Of a DNA stretch of 32,067 bases, positions 1 to 9,742 are shown piece by piece. The notes beneath the pieces were generated by a model that was not told where the DNA came from, searched no databases, and saw only the letters and a list, made by a program, of their open reading frames with translations. How positions within the stretch are numbered: position 1 is the stretch's first letter; each line of letters begins with the position of its first letter. The stretch is from contig PSRJ01000358.1 in assembly GCA_003175985.1 (NCBI GenBank), positions 1-32,067 on the forward strand. Reading direction: 5' to 3'. The DNA is from Terriglobia bacterium (lineage in GTDB: Bacteria > Acidobacteriota > Terriglobia > Bryobacterales > Bryobacteraceae). Position numbers and translations under genes: made by a program.

Positions 1-1654
1 CGATGTAGCTGATCAGCGACATCACCATCTCTTCGCGGATCGGATCGATCGGCGGATTGGTCACCTGCGCGAAAAGCTGCTTGAAGTAGTTGAACAGGGG
101 CTGTGGCTTATCCGACAGGCACGCCAGCGGAGTATCGGTTCCCATGGAGCCGATGGGTTCTTCCCCCTTCTCCGCCATCGGACCGAGAATCATCCGGATG
201 TCTTCGTCGGTATAACCGAACGCCCGCTGCCGCGAAAGAATGGTGCCGTGATCGGTGCCGTGTTCACGCGGCGAATCGGGGAGTTGATCGAGGGTGATTT
301 GATTTTCGCGAAGCCAAAGCTCGTAAGGATTCCGCCGGTATAGCGACCGCTTTACTTCCTTATCGGAGATGATGCGGCCCTCCACGGTATCCACCAGCAG
401 CATTTTGCCGGGCTGGAGCCGGCCCTTGAGCTTGACATTGTCCGGCTTCACCGGCAGCACACCGGTTTCCGACGCCATGATGATTTGATCGTCATGCGTC
501 ACCAGGTAGCGCGCCGGACGGAGACCATTCCGGTCCAGCGTCGCGCCGATGACTCGTCCATCGGTAAAGGCGATCGCCGCGGGCCCATCCCAGGGCTCCA
601 TGAGCGAGGCGTGGTATTCGTAAAACGCCTTCTTCTCCGGATTCATGTGCGGATTGCTCGACCACGCCTCCGGGATCAGCATTGCCATGGCGTGGGGAAT
701 CGACCGCCCGGCCATGACCAGCAGTTCGAGCGCGTTGTCGAAATTCGCCGAGTCGCTGCCGGCCGGCTGAATGATCGGGAACAGCTTCTTGATATCGCTT
801 CCGAACAGCGGCGAGGAGAGCACGGATTGCCGCGCATGCATCCAATTCACGTTGCCCTTGAGGGTGTTGATTTCGCCGTTGTGCGCGATATAGCGGAACG
901 GGTGCGCCAATTGCCAGGTCGGAAACGTGTTGGTCGAGAAACGCTGGTGCACCAGGCACAACGCGCTCACCACTTCGGGATCGCTCAACTCGGGATAGAA
1001 GTTCGCAATCTGCGGCGCCAGCAGCAGGCCCTTGTACACAATAGTGCGGGCCGAAAGCGATGGGAGGTAGAAGAAATCCTTATCCTCGACATCGGAGGCG
1101 GCAATCTCGGCCTCCGTCCGCTTGCGCACCACGTATAGCTTGCGCTCGAGTTCGTCTTCGGTCATTCCCCTGCCATGACCGACGAAGATCTGCTGGATAT
1201 AGGGCTGCGACGCTCGCGCCACGCGTCCGATAGCCGCGCCCTCGATCGGCGTGTCGCGCCATCCCAGTACCGTGAGGCCTTCTTCGCGAACGATCCGCTC
1301 GATGATCCCCTCGCATTGCAGCCGCGGGTGACGCTCCACGGGAAGAAACGTCATTCCAATGCCATATTCGCCGGGCGCCGGCAACGTGAAGCCCAGCTTG
1401 GCGCACTCCCGCACAAAGAAGGCGTGTGGGATCTGAATGAGCACCCCGGCCCCATCGCCGGTCTCCGGATCGCAGCCGCACGCCCCGCGGTGCGTCAGAT
1501 TGATTAGAACCTGGATCCCTTTCACGATGATGTCATGCGATTTGTGGCCCTTGATGCTCGCCACAAAACCGATACCGCACGCATCGTGTTCCAGGCTCGG
1601 ATGGTATAGGCCCTGAGCTTCCGGTAAACCCCGGCGGACACTAAGGTCGCTCAT
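1..1654 (-). CDS. gltB: Glutamate synthase (NADPH) large subunit, N-terminal part (cut by window edge)
   Basis: Glutamate synthase transfers the amide nitrogen of glutamine to 2-oxoglutarate, giving two glutamates; it is the second half of the GS-GOGAT route of ammonium assimilation in the cytoplasm. The frame is open from the ATG at 1654 to the window edge (551 codons), and an AGGAGA Shine-Dalgarno about 7 nt upstream supports this start. The class II glutamine amidotransferase domain is plain: HDACGIGF carries the N-terminal-nucleophile Cys at residue 26, which implies a short propeptide that is cleaved off, and HQRFSTNTFPTW, HNGEINTLKGN and DRNGLRPARY follow. Sequence ends at a PIDPIREEMVMSLISYI block near the start of the central domain. 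The FMN-binding synthase domain and the C-terminal GXGXG domain lie outside. A LysR gene is divergent to it, as gltC is to gltA in Bacillus. Confidence 0.96.
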   Translation of the reverse strand, partial: MSDLSVRRGLPEAQGLYHPSLEHDACGIGFVASIKGHKSHDIIVKGIQVLINLTHRGACGCDPETGDGAGVLIQIPHAFFVRECAKLGFTLPAPGEYGIGMTFLPVERHPRLQCEGIIERIVREEGLTVLGWRDTPIEGAAIGRVARASQPYIQQIFVGHGRGMTEDELERKLYVVRKRTEAEIAASDVEDKDFFYLPSLSARTIVYKGLLLAPQIANFYPELSDPEVVSALCLVHQRFSTNTFPTWQLAHPFRYIAHNGEINTLKGNVNWMHARQSVLSSPLFGSDIKKLFPIIQPAGSDSANFDNALELLVMAGRSIPHAMAMLIPEAWSSNPHMNPEKKAFYEYHASLMEPWDGPAAIAFTDGRVIGATLDRNGLRPARYLVTHDDQIIMASETGVLPVKPDNVKLKGRLQPGKMLLVDTVEGRIISDKEVKRSLYRRNPYELWLRENQITLDQLPDSPREHGTDHGTILSRQRAFGYTDEDIRMILGPMAEKGEEPIGSMGTDTPLACLSDKPQPLFNYFKQLFAQVTNPPIDPIREEMVMSLISYI

Positions 1655-1709
1655 CTTTTTTCTCCTGGATTGGCCCAGTGTACCAACTTCAGTAGTATTA
1701 GGCAATAAA

Positions 1710-1730
1710 AATTTTAACGTCGTTAAAATT
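1710..1730. promoter_or_regulatory. Perfect inverted repeat, likely LysR-regulator operator
   Basis: The arms AATTTTAACG (1710-1719) and CGTTAAAATT (1721-1730) are perfect inverted repeats around one base at 1720. T1714 and A1726 form a symmetric T-N11-A core, the signature of LysR-family sites. It lies in the 99-bp gap between gltB and the divergent lysR gene. A -10-like TAATAC for gltB is at 1700-1695 (minus strand), with no good -35, as expected for an activated promoter. TTAAAA-N16-TATTCT (1723-1750) could serve lysR and would make its mRNA nearly leaderless. Regulation of gltB by the neighbour is inferred from position. Confidence 0.7.
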
Positions 1731-1753
1731 AGCTGCTCTTATGTTATTCTGAT

Positions 1754-2665
1754 ATGGTGCCGTTTTGGGAACTCAAGCTTTTCAGAGAAATAGCATCAAG
1801 CCGCAGTATGAGCAAGGGCGCGGCCCATTGTGGAGTCAGCCAATCCGCCGCCAGCCAGCACGTCCAGGAGGTGGAACGGCGCCTGGGAATCACTCTTTTC
1901 GACCGCAGCAAGCGTCCGCTGGAAATGACTGCGGCCGGCAAGTTGTATAACGATTTCTGCCGCGACGTCCTCCGTCGCGAGGAGGAACTGGCGCGTGAGT
2001 TGGAGACGCTCAAACGACAGGTGGAAGGCAGCCTGCGGGTCGCCTCCATTTACTCCATCGGCCTTTCGGAAATAAATCATCTTCAGGAAGAGTTTTCCGC
2101 AAAGTATCCCACAGTGCACCTGCATGTGGAATACATGCGGCCGGAAAAAGTGTACGAAGCAGTACTTGACGACTCCGCCGATCTCGGCCTGGTGAGCTAT
2201 CCGGAGGCGAGCCGCGAAATCGCTGCCATTCCCTGGCGCGATGAGGAAATGCAGGTCGCGGTGCCGCCCTCTCACCCATTTGCCCAGCGCCAGGAAGTTT
2301 ACCCCGCCGATCTCAACGGGCAGACTTTTGTGGGCTTCGATGAGGACCTCTCCATCCGCCGCGAGCTCGACCGGTTTTTCCGTACGCACGGCGTGGAAGT
2401 GAACCTCGCCATGCATTTCGATAATATCCAGACAATCAAAGAAGCTGTGGTGCTCGGCACCGGTATTAGCATTTTGCCGGCGCGGACAATGCAGACCGAG
2501 ATCGTACAGGGGCGCCTGGTCGCCGTCAAATTGCATGCGCCCGATCTGGTGCGTCCGGTTGGTGTAGTGCACCGCAAGCGCAAGAAGCTCAACCGGGCTG
2601 CCCAGGCGTTTCTCGAATTGCTGGCGCTGCAGCCGGCCCCCAAGCCGGAACCGGTCGCAGTGTAA
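1754..2665 (+). CDS. LysR-family transcriptional regulator, probable regulator of gltB
   Basis: A 303-residue LysR-type regulator of usual family length. Residues 1-65 form the winged helix-turn-helix (FREIASSRSMSKGAAHCGVS, then SQHVQEVERRLGITLFDRS), followed by a linker helix and a two-lobed co-inducer-binding domain from about residue 90 to 290. It starts 99 bp from gltB on the other strand with a perfect palindromic operator between them. By analogy with B. subtilis GltC it may control glutamate synthase and itself, but the inducer cannot be read from the sequence. No Shine-Dalgarno is visible before ATG 1754; the next in-frame ATG (1808) would delete half of the helix-turn-helix, so the first is kept. 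The stop is 14 bp from the convergent receptor gene. Confidence 0.9.
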   Translation: MVPFWELKLFREIASSRSMSKGAAHCGVSQSAASQHVQEVERRLGITLFDRSKRPLEMTAAGKLYNDFCRDVLRREEELARELETLKRQVEGSLRVASIYSIGLSEINHLQEEFSAKYPTVHLHVEYMRPEKVYEAVLDDSADLGLVSYPEASREIAAIPWRDEEMQVAVPPSHPFAQRQEVYPADLNGQTFVGFDEDLSIRRELDRFFRTHGVEVNLAMHFDNIQTIKEAVVLGTGISILPARTMQTEIVQGRLVAVKLHAPDLVRPVGVVHRKRKKLNRAAQAFLELLALQPAPKPEPVAV

Positions 2666-2679
2666 ACCGGCGGCCCCGG

Positions 2680-5600
2680 TCAGAACCGGTAGCGCAGGCC
2701 CAACTGGAGAACTCTTCGGTCGAAGAAGGTGAATCCGATGCGGCCGAACGAGGTTTGGTTGACGTTGAACCGCGCCGCGGGCGAACCCCCGTTGTACGAA
2801 TCCCCCGCAAAAAAGGTCGGGTGATTGAAAACGTTGATCGCGTCCATGCGCAACTCTACCGACTGCCGCTCGGTGATCCGCGTGACTTTCTGAATGCTCG
2901 CATCCATCCCGAAGACCGGCGGATTATTGAACAAGCGCCGCTGCAGGTTCCCGACCGTGCCCGGGCCGGGGTTGTAAAACGCCTGGTTCGCAAACACCGC
3001 GGCCCCTTCTTGTGTGGTGCCGCGGCCGTCGGTATTGAGGTTGGCCGGATTGATGAAGAACGGGCCGTTCCCGGTCATGTAGAAGCCGACAACCTTGTCC
3101 AACTGGGACTTCGTCAGGCTGGAACTGGCGGTATTTTCAGCCGAGCGGTTTCCGCCGCGGTTCAGAGTGCCGCGCGTCGAAACGATGGAGAAAGGGGCGC
3201 CGGACTGCCATGTCACCAGGCTGCTGATGGTCCAACCGCCGGCCAAACGCGTGACGACAGGCCCGCGCGACAGCCACTTACGGCCCGCGCCGAACGGCAG
3301 CTCGTACGACCCGTTGGCGTGAAACGCATGAGAGATGTCATAGGGCGCGCGGGAGCGCTCCAGTTTGCCGTTTTGGTTATCGAGGAGAGGTTCAAAACGC
3401 GTCTGGGTATCACCCAAGGCGTCACTTAACACCTTCGAGAAGGTGTAGTTTGCCTGGATCTGCAACCCCCGGCGATAGCGGTGCCGGACTTCCACCTGAA
3501 AAGCATTGTACGTGGAGTTGCTGAAGTTGGTGATCAGGTTCGCGCCAAGAATCAATGGATTGTTGAAGAAGTTGACTGGGCCGTTGAGGCCGTTGGTCTG
3601 ATAAGTAGACGCTAATGTGCCGATCTGGCCCTGGTCGATGTAAGTCCGGATTGTGCCGTTCGTCAGCAGCCCCCCGCCAACGAGCTGCGGAAACACCGTG
3701 AGTGGCTGGCTGCCGGCGATGTTCGGATTGTAGTCCGGGTTGAAGACTCCCGTCGCCTGCCGCGCCAGGTTCCCGTTGTTGCGGGCCCGATTGAAGTCGG
3801 CCAGAAATCCGTTTGCATTGATGTTGACCTGGTTGAAATCGAGTGCGCGCAGTTCCTTTACGCCGTGATTTCCCAGATATCTCACTGTAAACAAGGTTCC
3901 CTTGAAATCATGCTCGATGCTGAAATTCCACTGTTGCACGTAGGGTGTGCGCAGGTTCGGATCGATCAGGCCCATGGCATTCCCCGAGGGATTCAACTTG
4001 TAGTTGTTTGCTTCGGTGGTGGGGATCTGGAAGGTGGGCGTGGGGATCGCAGGGCGGTTGCTGCTCAGGCGGCCGCTCAGACCGGAGGCGCCCACCACCG
4101 ATTGCAACCCGCTGTTGGTTTGACCATTGTTTTGTGCCGTTGCGATGTTGTTATCATCCACGTAATTAATGCTGTATCCTCCGCGTACGGCGGTCTTGCC
4201 ATTGCCGGAGACATCCCAGGCGAAAGCGACGTTGGGCGCAAAATTGTTCCGGTCTTTGTTATACAGGGGCCGGCCCGAACCTCCTCCCGCGAAATCGAGC
4301 GTAGCGTTAGAGAGAAGCGTGTTAATGACACCGCCCTGCACTACGGGCATCAAAATCAGCCCGTTCACTTCGTCCACAGGCGAGAAATAGTCGTATCTTA
4401 GGCCCAAACTCAACGTGAGACGAGGCATGACCTTCCACTGATCCTGCACATAGGCTGCATAGTTGTTATATGCCCAATTCCTCGCGTTGGTAGCTCCGTT
4501 TACGAAGCCGGAGGTCCGGCTGGTTACGTTGAAAGTTTGTGTGTATGTATTGACGAACCCTCCGAGGCCCGCCAGCAAGGCATTTGCGTTGACCAGGTCT
4601 GCGGAACCGATCCCCGGAAGGTCCGCTGTGGTGAGAGCAAGTTGGCCGGTACCCATGCCCACACCATACCCGGGCACGATGCCCCCATCGCCGTAGGTGT
4701 AAATGCGAATCAACTGGAAATTTCCGCCGAACTGAAGCGAGTGACGTCCGCGAGTGTAGCCGGCTGTATCACCGATCGTGTACGTTGTGGGAGTTCGCCC
4801 CTGGGGCAGGAACTCGTTCACCGGAGTGGTCCAGAGCACGCTGCTATTCAATTCGAAAAAGGCTGGCGGCTTGCCGGAAACGGCGAAGATGGCGGGGGCC
4901 ACATTGGCTCCGCCGCGCAGCTCGTTGGTGAGATTCGCGCGTGGGCTCCACCGCCAGGAGCCGGAGTAGAGCTTCACCTTCTCGTCATTGAACACCGGAG
5001 GCACCTGGGTGAAGCCGCCGTAAGTCCCGAAGGTGTCCGGACGGTCTTGGAACTCGCGCACCAGGTGGAACGCTCCGGTAAATGCGTGCCGCGGCGAAAG
5101 ATTATAGTCCACTTTGGCGCCCGCATTATCCTGCGTGCCGTTATTGCGCTGATTGAATGTGTAGCCGGCGGTGTTGCGCAACAGGCGGGCGCTGCTGTCA
5201 CCGACCCGGAAATTGTTCACTGTGCCGGGCAACCCGCTGAGGATATTGCTTTGAACAAATGGGTCGATTTGCACGCCGCGCAGATTGAGGAGGTTTACTT
5301 TCTGAACGACTCCGGCGGATGTGGTATACGTGAAAATCCCATTGCGGGCGTCGGGCGTGAGCACCGTCCCGTTTTGCGCCGTTTGCTGGCGCACTCGAGT
5401 CCCCTCGTAGGTCCCATAAAAAAACAGCTTATCTTTGCGAATCGGCCCCCCGAACGAGCCGCCGAAGATGTTCTCGTTCAAGAAAGGCTTGTCCACACCC
5501 GACTGATTGTTGAACCACTCATTGGCGGCGAGCGCGTTGTTCCGGTTGTACCAAAGAGCTTCGCCATGAAATTGATTGGTTCCCGAAGGGCTTACCATGT

Positions 5601-6309
5601 TGAACTGGGCGGCCCCGCCGCCCACCGTGGAACTGACGTTGGAAGTGCCCACCGTCATCTCGGAAACCTGGCTGACGCGCAACCGGTTGGGGGTGAAGTC
5701 GCCGCTGTTCTCGCGCAGATAATTGTCCTGGATGTTAATGCCGTCGAGCGTGACATTGAGATACGTACTCCGCAACCCGTTCACAACGACGTCGGTGCCG
5801 TTGCTGATCGGGCTGGCATTTACCACCCCGGCCTGTGTCTGAGCAATATCGATCACCGTCCGGTCCAATAACGGAAGTTTGTCGATCTGCGGCGAAGTGA
5901 CGGTCGAGGAAACTTCAGCATTCGCGGTCTCTACCGGCTGCACTGCTGAGACCACCTCGATACTCTGCGTAACTGTCGCGAGGGCTATCTGGATGGCGGG
6001 CAACGAGGTCTCGCGAATGGGGTCTACCTCGACCTCGCGGACGCTCGCCGGCAGGAATCCCTTGGCTTCGATCTTGATATCGTATTTGCCAGGCTGGATT
6101 CCGGCAAACCGGAACAGGCCTTCGCCGGTGGTAGCGGTGAGGAAAATAGCCGTCTTGCCTGCCGGCAGCAGCAGTTGCACTTGAGCGTCCGGTACAGCAG
6201 CGCCTGAACTGTCCACGATGCTCCCCGATATCCGGCCCGTGACTTGGGCCGTCGCCAGTGCGGCCACAATTCCCAAGCCGGCAGAAACTGCAGCTAATTT
6301 CGATAACAT
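2680..6309 (-). CDS. Oar-like TonB-dependent outer-membrane receptor with carboxypeptidase-regulatory-like domain
   Basis: A predicted outer-membrane beta-barrel of 1209 residues. ATG 6309 (MLSKLAAVSAGLG) gives a clean signal peptide ending near ATA/QVTG; an upstream in-frame ATG at 6375 would add a 22-residue cysteine-containing non-signal extension, so it is rejected. Order: signal peptide (1-21), Ig-like carboxypeptidase-regulatory domain (about 23-105, GSIVDSSGAAVPDAQVQL and GIQPGKYDIKIEAKGF), plug region (about 120-260, with NGLRSTYLNVTLDGINIQDNY), then a long barrel with the aromatic C-terminus LQLGLRYRF. This architecture is that of the Oar/TonB-dependent transporter family that is greatly expanded in Acidobacteria. 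The ligand is unknown; in that group glycans or peptides are usual guesses. No polysaccharide-degrading genes or SusD-like partner lie beside it. The upstream neighbour is a second receptor of the same type. Confidence 0.88.
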   Translation of the reverse strand: MLSKLAAVSAGLGIVAALATAQVTGRISGSIVDSSGAAVPDAQVQLLLPAGKTAIFLTATTGEGLFRFAGIQPGKYDIKIEAKGFLPASVREVEVDPIRETSLPAIQIALATVTQSIEVVSAVQPVETANAEVSSTVTSPQIDKLPLLDRTVIDIAQTQAGVVNASPISNGTDVVVNGLRSTYLNVTLDGINIQDNYLRENSGDFTPNRLRVSQVSEMTVGTSNVSSTVGGGAAQFNMVSPSGTNQFHGEALWYNRNNALAANEWFNNQSGVDKPFLNENIFGGSFGGPIRKDKLFFYGTYEGTRVRQQTAQNGTVLTPDARNGIFTYTTSAGVVQKVNLLNLRGVQIDPFVQSNILSGLPGTVNNFRVGDSSARLLRNTAGYTFNQRNNGTQDNAGAKVDYNLSPRHAFTGAFHLVREFQDRPDTFGTYGGFTQVPPVFNDEKVKLYSGSWRWSPRANLTNELRGGANVAPAIFAVSGKPPAFFELNSSVLWTTPVNEFLPQGRTPTTYTIGDTAGYTRGRHSLQFGGNFQLIRIYTYGDGGIVPGYGVGMGTGQLALTTADLPGIGSADLVNANALLAGLGGFVNTYTQTFNVTSRTSGFVNGATNARNWAYNNYAAYVQDQWKVMPRLTLSLGLRYDYFSPVDEVNGLILMPVVQGGVINTLLSNATLDFAGGGSGRPLYNKDRNNFAPNVAFAWDVSGNGKTAVRGGYSINYVDDNNIATAQNNGQTNSGLQSVVGASGLSGRLSSNRPAIPTPTFQIPTTEANNYKLNPSGNAMGLIDPNLRTPYVQQWNFSIEHDFKGTLFTVRYLGNHGVKELRALDFNQVNINANGFLADFNRARNNGNLARQATGVFNPDYNPNIAGSQPLTVFPQLVGGGLLTNGTIRTYIDQGQIGTLASTYQTNGLNGPVNFFNNPLILGANLITNFSNSTYNAFQVEVRHRYRRGLQIQANYTFSKVLSDALGDTQTRFEPLLDNQNGKLERSRAPYDISHAFHANGSYELPFGAGRKWLSRGPVVTRLAGGWTISSLVTWQSGAPFSIVSTRGTLNRGGNRSAENTASSSLTKSQLDKVVGFYMTGNGPFFINPANLNTDGRGTTQEGAAVFANQAFYNPGPGTVGNLQRRLFNNPPVFGMDASIQKVTRITERQSVELRMDAINVFNHPTFFAGDSYNGGSPAARFNVNQTSFGRIGFTFFDRRVLQLGLRYRF

Positions 6310-6472
6310 GTCGAACCCCCCAAGCCCGCAAGCACATCTGTGATAATCAGTACGTATGCTATTACAGTAAAACAAGGCGCGAATATCCGCAAGCCAGCCG
6401 GCGACAGTTCACCAAAGGAAGCGCCGTAGTGTCCGGTTCGGCCGGTCGCCGAAGTCGGATTGCAGTGGTTCG

Positions 6473-9400
6473 TCAGAAAACGATACGGGCGCCCACTTGG
6501 ATGGTGCGGGCGTTCTGGCTGACCGCCGTATACTGTCCGAATTGCGCCGATGTGATCGGAACCTGGTTATTCTGTCCCGCCACCTGCTGGAACGCATGCA
6601 GGTTGAAGATGTTGTAGAACTCGCTGCGAAGCTGGAAGTTGACCCGCTCCGAGAAGTGGAAGTTCTTATACAGGTTCCAGTCGAAGTTGCGCTGGCCGTT
6701 GAGCCGCAGGATGTTTCGGCCCAAAGTGCCGAAGTTCCCGATCAGAGGCTGCGAGAGCCCCAGGCTAGTAGCGTAGTTGCTGATCGCTACGCCGTTCACG
6801 GCGGTCGTGCCGCTCACTGCAGCGGCGGCCGCCGAGCCTGCGGGAACTGGGTGGTAGCCATTAATGGGTCCAGCGGCGTTCGGACGGTCGACGTTATTTC
6901 CGGTTCCGAGGTACTGCACCGGATCCGTCAAGTTGCCCAGTGCCGCAGGAAACGATCCAGCGGAGAGATTCACCGGGTATCCGGAACGCCAGGTGGTGAT
7001 TCCTGAGAAAGACCAGCCGCCCAACCCGCCGCGCAGCCACTTGTTGGTCGATCCGCGGAAGAACGGTATTTCCCACGTGTGGCTGACGCTAAAAATGTGG
7101 CGGAGATCGAACTGGCTCGCAGCACGGTTGTTGCGATTATCGTTCGGATTCTGTTGTGCCGGAGTGTCGCCCAGCAGGACCCCCAGGGCGTCAGATACGT
7201 CGTCAATGGAGTGGGCAAAGGTATACGCTGCATGCACAAAATAGTTACGAGCGAAGCGCTTTTGGGCTTCCACCTGGAGCGAGTTATAGGAGGAGTTGGC
7301 CGAAGCTTCGACCAGGTTGACTGCGTTATACCGAGCATCATAGCGATTGCTGTACGCGGTAGGACTGCCACTCAGCCCCTGGAGCGCAGATGTGAACTGG
7401 CTGATTCGGGCCTGTTCATCTGCATAACTAGTGGCTGGTGCAGGCGGAGCCGCGATCAGGTTGATCGGGCGCGTCCGTTGCAGGTACGTGCCCTTGGTTG
7501 CCACGTACCCCACCTTCAGCACCAGGTCGCGCGCAAATTCCCGTTCCACTCCCAGACTCCACTGCTGCACCTGTGGATTTCTCAGGTTTTGGTCAATGGC
7601 GGGCGAGATTGTTCCAAAATTCTTGAAGGTGGTATTCAATTGGCCCACTGAGGCGGTCAACGACTTCTGGATATCGGCCGTGCCTGCGTAGATGTTGGCG
7701 AGGCTGTTGCCGCCAACGAAGCTTGCCACGCCCGTTAAAGAGCCGGAATAGATCAGAGGTGGCAGGAAGCGCTGGTTTGTGATCGGGTTCAAATAGACGA
7801 AATCATAAGCTATTCCGTAACCGCCACGAATCACTGTTTTCCCGTCGGCGGTCGCCTTGTAGGCAAATCCGAAGCGAGGTCCCCAATTATAGTTGCTGTT
7901 GAAAGACGGCTTGCCCGTTTCCAACAGCCCGAGTGGTCCCGAACCCGCCGCGCCAAAGGAGGAGTGATTGTCGAGGTTCAGATTGGAGATCAACCCGTTG
8001 GCTTCCGTGGGCCCACCTGCAAACTCCATACGAATTCCTAAATTGAGGGTCAACCGCCGCGTCACCTTCCAATCATCCTGTGCAAACGCAAATGCGTTTT
8101 CGATCCGGTTCTGGCGAACCGAGTTACCGAAGTTCTGCGTCCACGTGGTGAGGGTCCCTTTCGCAAAAGCGTCCCAGTTTGCGAATGTCAGAGTCGAACG
8201 GACGTTGCTGTCGAAGAAGGAGTCGGCCTCCAGGTGATACCACTCGAAACCCAGTTTGATGATGTGCGAACTGTGGCTGATCGTGAAGTTATCGGTGTAT
8301 TGGTAGGTGCGCTGCTCCCGGCCCTGGGGAAGGTTGCTGGCTACACCCACGCTGGTGATGGAACCATCCGCGAAATTAATCTGAGGGCCCAGCGGATAGG
8401 GTGTCTGTATCGGGAAGTTGGGCTTACTTTGTCCGAACCCGAATCGAAACTCGTTCACCATGGTGGCGCCGAACAGGTGCGTCTCCGCCAGGGTCGCTTG
8501 CCGAGGGTGGTTCGAACTGGCAGCTCCGAAGTACGGAAGGTTGCTGGTGATGTAAGTATTCCCGGTCGAATTGGCAAACGAATCGTAAACCGAGTAGCGC
8601 GCCCACAAGGTGTCTCTCTTGCCCAGAACCACGTCGCCCCGAACTGCAACCTCCCATGTGTTGGTCAGGTTGGGGGCGCTGGTCGAGACCGTGCCTATCG
8701 ACGAGGAAGGGATCTGGTACTGCTTGGCGAGTGCCGCTGAGGTGGGATCGCTGATGGCAGCCAGTTGCGCCGGTGTGGGGACATTGGCGATTCTCGGTGT
8801 CCCAACACCGCGGTTCTTGTAGCCTTCATAGTCCATGTGCCAGAAGAATTTGTTACGGCCGTCCACCACTTTTGGAATAAACAAAGGCCCCCCTACTTCA
8901 AAGCCATACGTATTGGTGCGCACGATGTTGGGGTGGCCGGTCCGGTCGAAGAAGGGCCGCGCATTGAGTTTGTCGTTATAGAGGAACTCGTAAGCCTCCC
9001 CGTGCAGGTCGTTAGTCCCACTCTTGGTGATGTACAAGACTTGCGCGCTCGCATTGCGCCCATACTCGGCATTGAAATTATTCGTGATGACTTTAACTTC
9101 CTTAATGGATGAGAAGTTCAGCGGACCCAGCGGCCCACCGGTTCCGGTCACCGAGACGTCAGTCGCCGTGATGCCGTCCACCGTGATGTTGTTCCCGCGC
9201 CCACGCCCTCCGTTCGCGTTGAAACTCCCAGTACCTAGGTACGGATTGTTCTGAGTGACTGGCGCCACCCCGGGAGCCGTCAGCGCAAACAGATTCGGGT
9301 TGCGGTTCACCGGGATCTCCTGCACAGCCTGCCCCATTACAGATGTCTGCAGTTGCGCGTTCTCGGTGTCGATCTGCGCCACCGCGTCGGACACCTGCAC

Positions 9401-9742
9401 GGTCTGGGTAATGCTCCCGACTTCCAACCGGAAGGCTACCGAAGCCACCTCGCCAGTCCTAACCGTGGCTTGGGTGATCGAACTTGCAAAACCGGACGCT
9501 TCCGCCTTGACCTCGTAATCGCCTACGCCCAATAGTTCAAATGTAAACTCGCCGCGCTCGTTCACCGCTTGCGTTCGAACCTGCTTGGTCGCGACATTTG
9601 TCAGCGTCACGTTCGCCTTGGAAACGGCCGCCCCGGTCGGGTCGGAAACGGTTCCCCGAAGCCCTCCCGTAATTTGAGCGTGAAGGGCGGTAGAAAAAGC
9701 CAAGACCGCGGCGATCACGAACTGTCCAGCTCTTTGAGACAT
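6473..9742 (-). CDS. Oar-like TonB-dependent outer-membrane receptor, second of a tandem pair
   Basis: A 1089-residue receptor with the same layout as the next gene downstream. ATG 9742 has an AAGGAG Shine-Dalgarno 6 nt upstream. The signal peptide (residues 1-22, FVIAAVLAFSTALHA) is followed by the carboxypeptidase-regulatory-like domain (about 24-110, TGGLRGTVSDPTGAAVSKAN and LLGVGDYEVKAEASGF), a plug region (RGRGNNITVDGITATDV, then VITNNFNAEYGRNASAQV) and a barrel whose last strand ends RTIQVGARIVF. The NAEYGR...GTNDLHGEAYEFL block is typical of acidobacterial Oar proteins. The 163-bp gap to the next receptor contains no gene. The two proteins differ in length and in most of the barrel, so the pair is either an old duplication or two recruited paralogues. 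The substrate is not readable. Confidence 0.88.
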   Translation of the reverse strand: MSQRAGQFVIAAVLAFSTALHAQITGGLRGTVSDPTGAAVSKANVTLTNVATKQVRTQAVNERGEFTFELLGVGDYEVKAEASGFASSITQATVRTGEVASVAFRLEVGSITQTVQVSDAVAQIDTENAQLQTSVMGQAVQEIPVNRNPNLFALTAPGVAPVTQNNPYLGTGSFNANGGRGRGNNITVDGITATDVSVTGTGGPLGPLNFSSIKEVKVITNNFNAEYGRNASAQVLYITKSGTNDLHGEAYEFLYNDKLNARPFFDRTGHPNIVRTNTYGFEVGGPLFIPKVVDGRNKFFWHMDYEGYKNRGVGTPRIANVPTPAQLAAISDPTSAALAKQYQIPSSSIGTVSTSAPNLTNTWEVAVRGDVVLGKRDTLWARYSVYDSFANSTGNTYITSNLPYFGAASSNHPRQATLAETHLFGATMVNEFRFGFGQSKPNFPIQTPYPLGPQINFADGSITSVGVASNLPQGREQRTYQYTDNFTISHSSHIIKLGFEWYHLEADSFFDSNVRSTLTFANWDAFAKGTLTTWTQNFGNSVRQNRIENAFAFAQDDWKVTRRLTLNLGIRMEFAGGPTEANGLISNLNLDNHSSFGAAGSGPLGLLETGKPSFNSNYNWGPRFGFAYKATADGKTVIRGGYGIAYDFVYLNPITNQRFLPPLIYSGSLTGVASFVGGNSLANIYAGTADIQKSLTASVGQLNTTFKNFGTISPAIDQNLRNPQVQQWSLGVEREFARDLVLKVGYVATKGTYLQRTRPINLIAAPPAPATSYADEQARISQFTSALQGLSGSPTAYSNRYDARYNAVNLVEASANSSYNSLQVEAQKRFARNYFVHAAYTFAHSIDDVSDALGVLLGDTPAQQNPNDNRNNRAASQFDLRHIFSVSHTWEIPFFRGSTNKWLRGGLGGWSFSGITTWRSGYPVNLSAGSFPAALGNLTDPVQYLGTGNNVDRPNAAGPINGYHPVPAGSAAAAAVSGTTAVNGVAISNYATSLGLSQPLIGNFGTLGRNILRLNGQRNFDWNLYKNFHFSERVNFQLRSEFYNIFNLHAFQQVAGQNNQVPITSAQFGQYTAVSQNARTIQVGARIVF

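Noticed and set aside
4537..5871. 444-codon plus-strand ORF
   Set aside because: Antisense shadow of the large receptor gene; no domain and no start signals.
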